This document shows positions 14,085 through 16,137 of a stretch of 16,137 bases of DNA, one piece after another. Made by a program: the position numbers and the translations under genes. Origin of the DNA: Thermoleophilia bacterium (lineage in GTDB: Bacteria; Actinomycetota; Thermoleophilia; Miltoncostaeales; Miltoncostaeaceae); NCBI GenBank assembly GCA_016463385.1, contig JAEMRL010000013.1, positions 1-16,137 of the forward strand, written 5' to 3'. Positions within the stretch are counted from its first letter, which is position 1, and each line of letters begins with the position of its first letter. The notes under the pieces were generated by a model, which did no database searches, was not told the DNA's origin, and saw only the letters and a list, made by a program, of their open reading frames with translations.

Positions 14085-15137
14085 TCAGGGGCGGCGGCGC
14101 GCCGCCTGGGCGCCGTCGCGCACCTCGCCGACCAGTTCCTCGAGGACGTCCTCCAGGGTGACCACTCCCTCGGGCTCGCCCTCGGCGCCGACCACCCGGG
14201 CCAGGTGCGCGCCGCGGTCGCGCATGGCGCCGAGGGCGGACTCCAGCGAGTCGCCGGCCGCGACGGTGGCGAGCGGCCGGAGCGCCTCGGGCGGCAGCGG
14301 CCGGTCGCGCGTCGCCGGATCGTCGTCGAGCACGTCCTTGACGTGGAGATAGCCCGCCAGGGCGCCGTCGGACCCGGCCAGCGGGAAGCGCGAGAACCCC
14401 GTGCGGGCGGTGGCGTCCTGGATGTCGGCCGGCGAGGCGCCGATCGGCAGCACGGTGAGCGCCCCCATCGGCACGAGCACCGACGACACCGTGCGCCCGG
14501 CGAAGGTGAGGGCGCCGCTCACCAGTTCGTGCTCGGCCTCGTCGAGCAGCCCCTCCTGCCGTGACTCGGCGGCGAGCGAGGCGACCTCCTCGACGGTGAA
14601 CGCCGAGGCGACCTCGTCCCTGGGCTCGACCCCGACCGAGCGGAGCACGGCGTTGCCCACGCCGTTGAGGGTGGCGATCACCGGGCGCAGGATCCGCGCG
14701 ATGGCCGCCAGCGGCGGGCCGAGGGCCAGCGCCGAGCGTTCGGGGCCCGCGATCGCGATGTTCTTCGGGACCATCTCGCCGAGCACCATGTGCAGGAAGA
14801 CCACGATCCCGAGCGCCACCGAGAAGGCGAGCGGGTGGAGGAGCCACTCGGGGATGCCCGCCGTCTCGAAGGGCCCCTCCAGCAGGGAGGCCACGGCCGG
14901 CTCGCCGACGGCGCCGAGGCCGAGAGAGCAGGCGGTGATGCCGAGCTGGGCGCAGGCCATCATCAGCGAGACGTTCTCCATGGCGCCAAGGGTCACGACC
15001 GCCCGGCGTGAGCCGGCCTCGGCGAGCGGCTCGATCTGGGAGCGTCGCGCGGAGATCAGCGCGAACTCGGCCCCGACGAAGAAGGCGTTGCCGGCGAGCA
15101 GCACCACGGCCAGGGTGATCGCGAGGCCGCTGCTCAT
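14085..15137 (-). CDS. CNNM/CorC-type membrane protein with CBS pair (short paralogue, no CorC_HlyC domain)
   Basis: A 350-residue hemolysin-family (TlyC/CorC/CNNM) protein. The DUF21/CNNM membrane domain spans about 1-170, with helix 1 (LAITLAVVLLAGNAFFVGAEFALISARR), the polar motif AQLGITACSLGLGAVGEP (63-80), and HMVLGEMVPKNIAIAGPE (116-133). A pair of CBS domains follows at about 215-340 (GFSRFPLAG, GYLHVKDVL, GVVTLEDVLEELVGEV). It ends just after the CBS pair and lacks the C-terminal CorC_HlyC domain that its neighbour has; the usual V-M-x-P-R at the CBS start is VLVPMGA here. CNNM proteins are linked to Mg2+ or Co2+ export. The ATG at 15137 overlaps the stop of the upstream paralogue (ATGA), so the two are translationally coupled and may form a heteromer. 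A longer upstream reading would run through the paralogue and is rejected. Confidence 0.92.
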   Translation of the reverse strand: MSSGLAITLAVVLLAGNAFFVGAEFALISARRSQIEPLAEAGSRRAVVTLGAMENVSLMMACAQLGITACSLGLGAVGEPAVASLLEGPFETAGIPEWLLHPLAFSVALGIVVFLHMVLGEMVPKNIAIAGPERSALALGPPLAAIARILRPVIATLNGVGNAVLRSVGVEPRDEVASAFTVEEVASLAAESRQEGLLDEAEHELVSGALTFAGRTVSSVLVPMGALTVLPIGASPADIQDATARTGFSRFPLAGSDGALAGYLHVKDVLDDDPATRDRPLPPEALRPLATVAAGDSLESALGAMRDRGAHLARVVGAEGEPEGVVTLEDVLEELVGEVRDGAQAARRRP

Positions 15138-16137
15138 CCGGCCGGCTCCCCGTCGTCCGGCACGGAGCGCTCGACGGCCTCGAGGCTCACCCGGTCGATG
15201 CGCCGCCCGTCCATCCGCGTGACGGTCAGCACCACCTCGTGAGCGGCGGTCTCCTCGCGGTGCGCGTCGCCGATCGCGGGCACTCTGCCGAGGCGCTCGA
15301 GGACGAGGCCGGCGAGCGTGTCGTACTCGTCCTCGTCGGGGAGCGCCACGCCGGTCAGCTCGGCGATCTCGTCCGGCCGCAGCAGGCCCGAGAGCGACCA
15401 CGAGCCGTCGCGCATCCGCCGCGCGTGCGCGCCGGCCCGGTCGTGCTCGTCGGCGATGTCGCCGACGAGCTCCTCCACGAGGTCCTCGAGCGTCACGACC
15501 CCGTCGGTGCCGCCGTACTCGTCGATCACCACGGCCATCTGGAGTCCCCGCCCGCGCAGCAGGCCGAGCAGGGCGTCGAGGTCGGCGCTGCCGGGGATGA
15601 CCACCGGCTCGGCCATCACCTCGGCGACCGTCCGGGTGTCGCGCTCGTCCAGCGGGACCGCGAGGGCGTGCTTGACGTGGACGACGCCGACGACGTCGTC
15701 CGCGTCGCGCCCGGTCACCGGGAACCGGGAGTGGCCGGAGCGGCGGGCCTCGTCGAGCACGGCGGCGACCGGGAAGCGGGCGTCGGCGAAGCGCACACGC
15801 ACGCGCGGGGTCATCACGTCGGCGGCGGTCAGCTCGCCGAACGACAGCGACCGGCCGACGAGCCCCGCCGTCTCCTCGGCCAGCGTGCCCTCGGATGCCG
15901 AGCGGCGCACCAGCGAGCTCAGCTCCTGCGGGGAGCGCGCCGAGCGCAGCTCCTCCTGGGCCGCGATCCCCATCGCCCGCAGGATCCGGTTGGCGCTGCC
16001 GTTGAGGAACGCGATCAGCGGGCCGGTCGCGGCGGTGAAGCCCCGCTGCGCCGGGGTGACGGCGCGCGCGGTCGCCAGCGGATGCGCGATCGCGAGGTTC
16101 TTCGGCACCAGCTCGCCGAAGACCATCTGCACCGCGG
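15134..16137 (-). CDS. CNNM/CorC-type membrane protein with CBS pair and CorC_HlyC domain (N-terminus beyond right edge)
   Basis: The frame is open to the right edge, so the N-terminus with the first membrane helices is missing; 334 codons are visible. Numbering from the in-window ATG at 16132: the end of the DUF21/CNNM domain (QMVFGELVPKNLAIAHPLA, 2-20), a linker with the acidic-helix motif (ELSSLVRRSASEG, 70-82), MTPRVRVRF (107-115) opening the first CBS domain, SGHSRFPVTGRD and VVHVKHAL, the second CBS domain ending VIDEYGGTDGVVTLEDLVEELVGDI (202-226), and a CorC_HlyC domain at about 242-322 (SWSLSGLLRPDEIAELTG, DEYDTLAGLVLERLGRVP). This is the full-length member of the pair and lies first in the operon. 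The family role is divalent cation efflux or homeostasis at the membrane; the actual ion cannot be told here. Confidence 0.93.
   Translation of the reverse strand, partial: AVQMVFGELVPKNLAIAHPLATARAVTPAQRGFTAATGPLIAFLNGSANRILRAMGIAAQEELRSARSPQELSSLVRRSASEGTLAEETAGLVGRSLSFGELTAADVMTPRVRVRFADARFPVAAVLDEARRSGHSRFPVTGRDADDVVGVVHVKHALAVPLDERDTRTVAEVMAEPVVIPGSADLDALLGLLRGRGLQMAVVIDEYGGTDGVVTLEDLVEELVGDIADEHDRAGAHARRMRDGSWSLSGLLRPDEIAELTGVALPDEDEYDTLAGLVLERLGRVPAIGDAHREETAAHEVVLTVTRMDGRRIDRVSLEAVERSVPDDGEPAG

Overview
The window is about 16 kb of very GC-rich DNA (third codon positions almost all G or C) with GTG starts, short gaps and overlapping genes. The protein families (CSLREA-type secreted protein, KefB/KhtU-like antiporter with a separate TrkA-C partner, CHASE3/HAMP/SpoIIE phosphatase, Ig-like secreted protein, paired CNNM/CorC proteins, many transporter-regulator pairs) suggest a high-GC actinobacterium, perhaps Thermoleophilia/Solirubrobacterales. 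That placement is inference. No rRNA, tRNA, CRISPR array, insertion sequence or phage gene was seen. No stretch over 300 bases lacks a gene.

Left block, minus strand (1-5029). In transcription order: class 2 dihydroorotate dehydrogenase (pyrD), a cation:proton antiporter, its TrkA-C regulatory partner 5 nt later, a membrane CHASE3-HAMP-SpoIIE phosphatase, and a secreted CSLREA-motif protein that runs off the left edge.

Middle block (5086-11162): three MFS exporters, each beside its own regulator and each with a palindromic site in the control region. MFS1 (DHA2/EmrB-QacA type) is followed by a TetR that overlaps its stop codon, with two related 22-bp dyads upstream of MFS1. A MarR gene is divergent from MFS2 (also DHA2-like), with a 13-bp near-palindrome enclosing a perfect TATAAT. 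MFS3 (DHA1-like) is divergent from a second TetR across a 20-bp near-palindrome. MFS2 and MFS3 converge and share one CTAG as both stop codons. The TetR and MarR genes converge with a 124-bp coding overlap.

Right block (11173-16137). An M29 aminopeptidase reading frame is complete except for one in-frame TAG at codon 54. It is followed by a secreted multidomain protein whose C-terminal half carries three copies of a repeat built on NQRISQAA that I do not recognise as a named family. A perfect 14-bp palindrome separates this gene from two converging, translationally coupled CNNM/CorC-type membrane CBS proteins; the upstream one is cut by the right edge.

The points most worth a second look are the NQRISQAA repeat protein, the amber codon in the otherwise well-conserved aminopeptidase, and the three transporter-regulator modules with visible operators.
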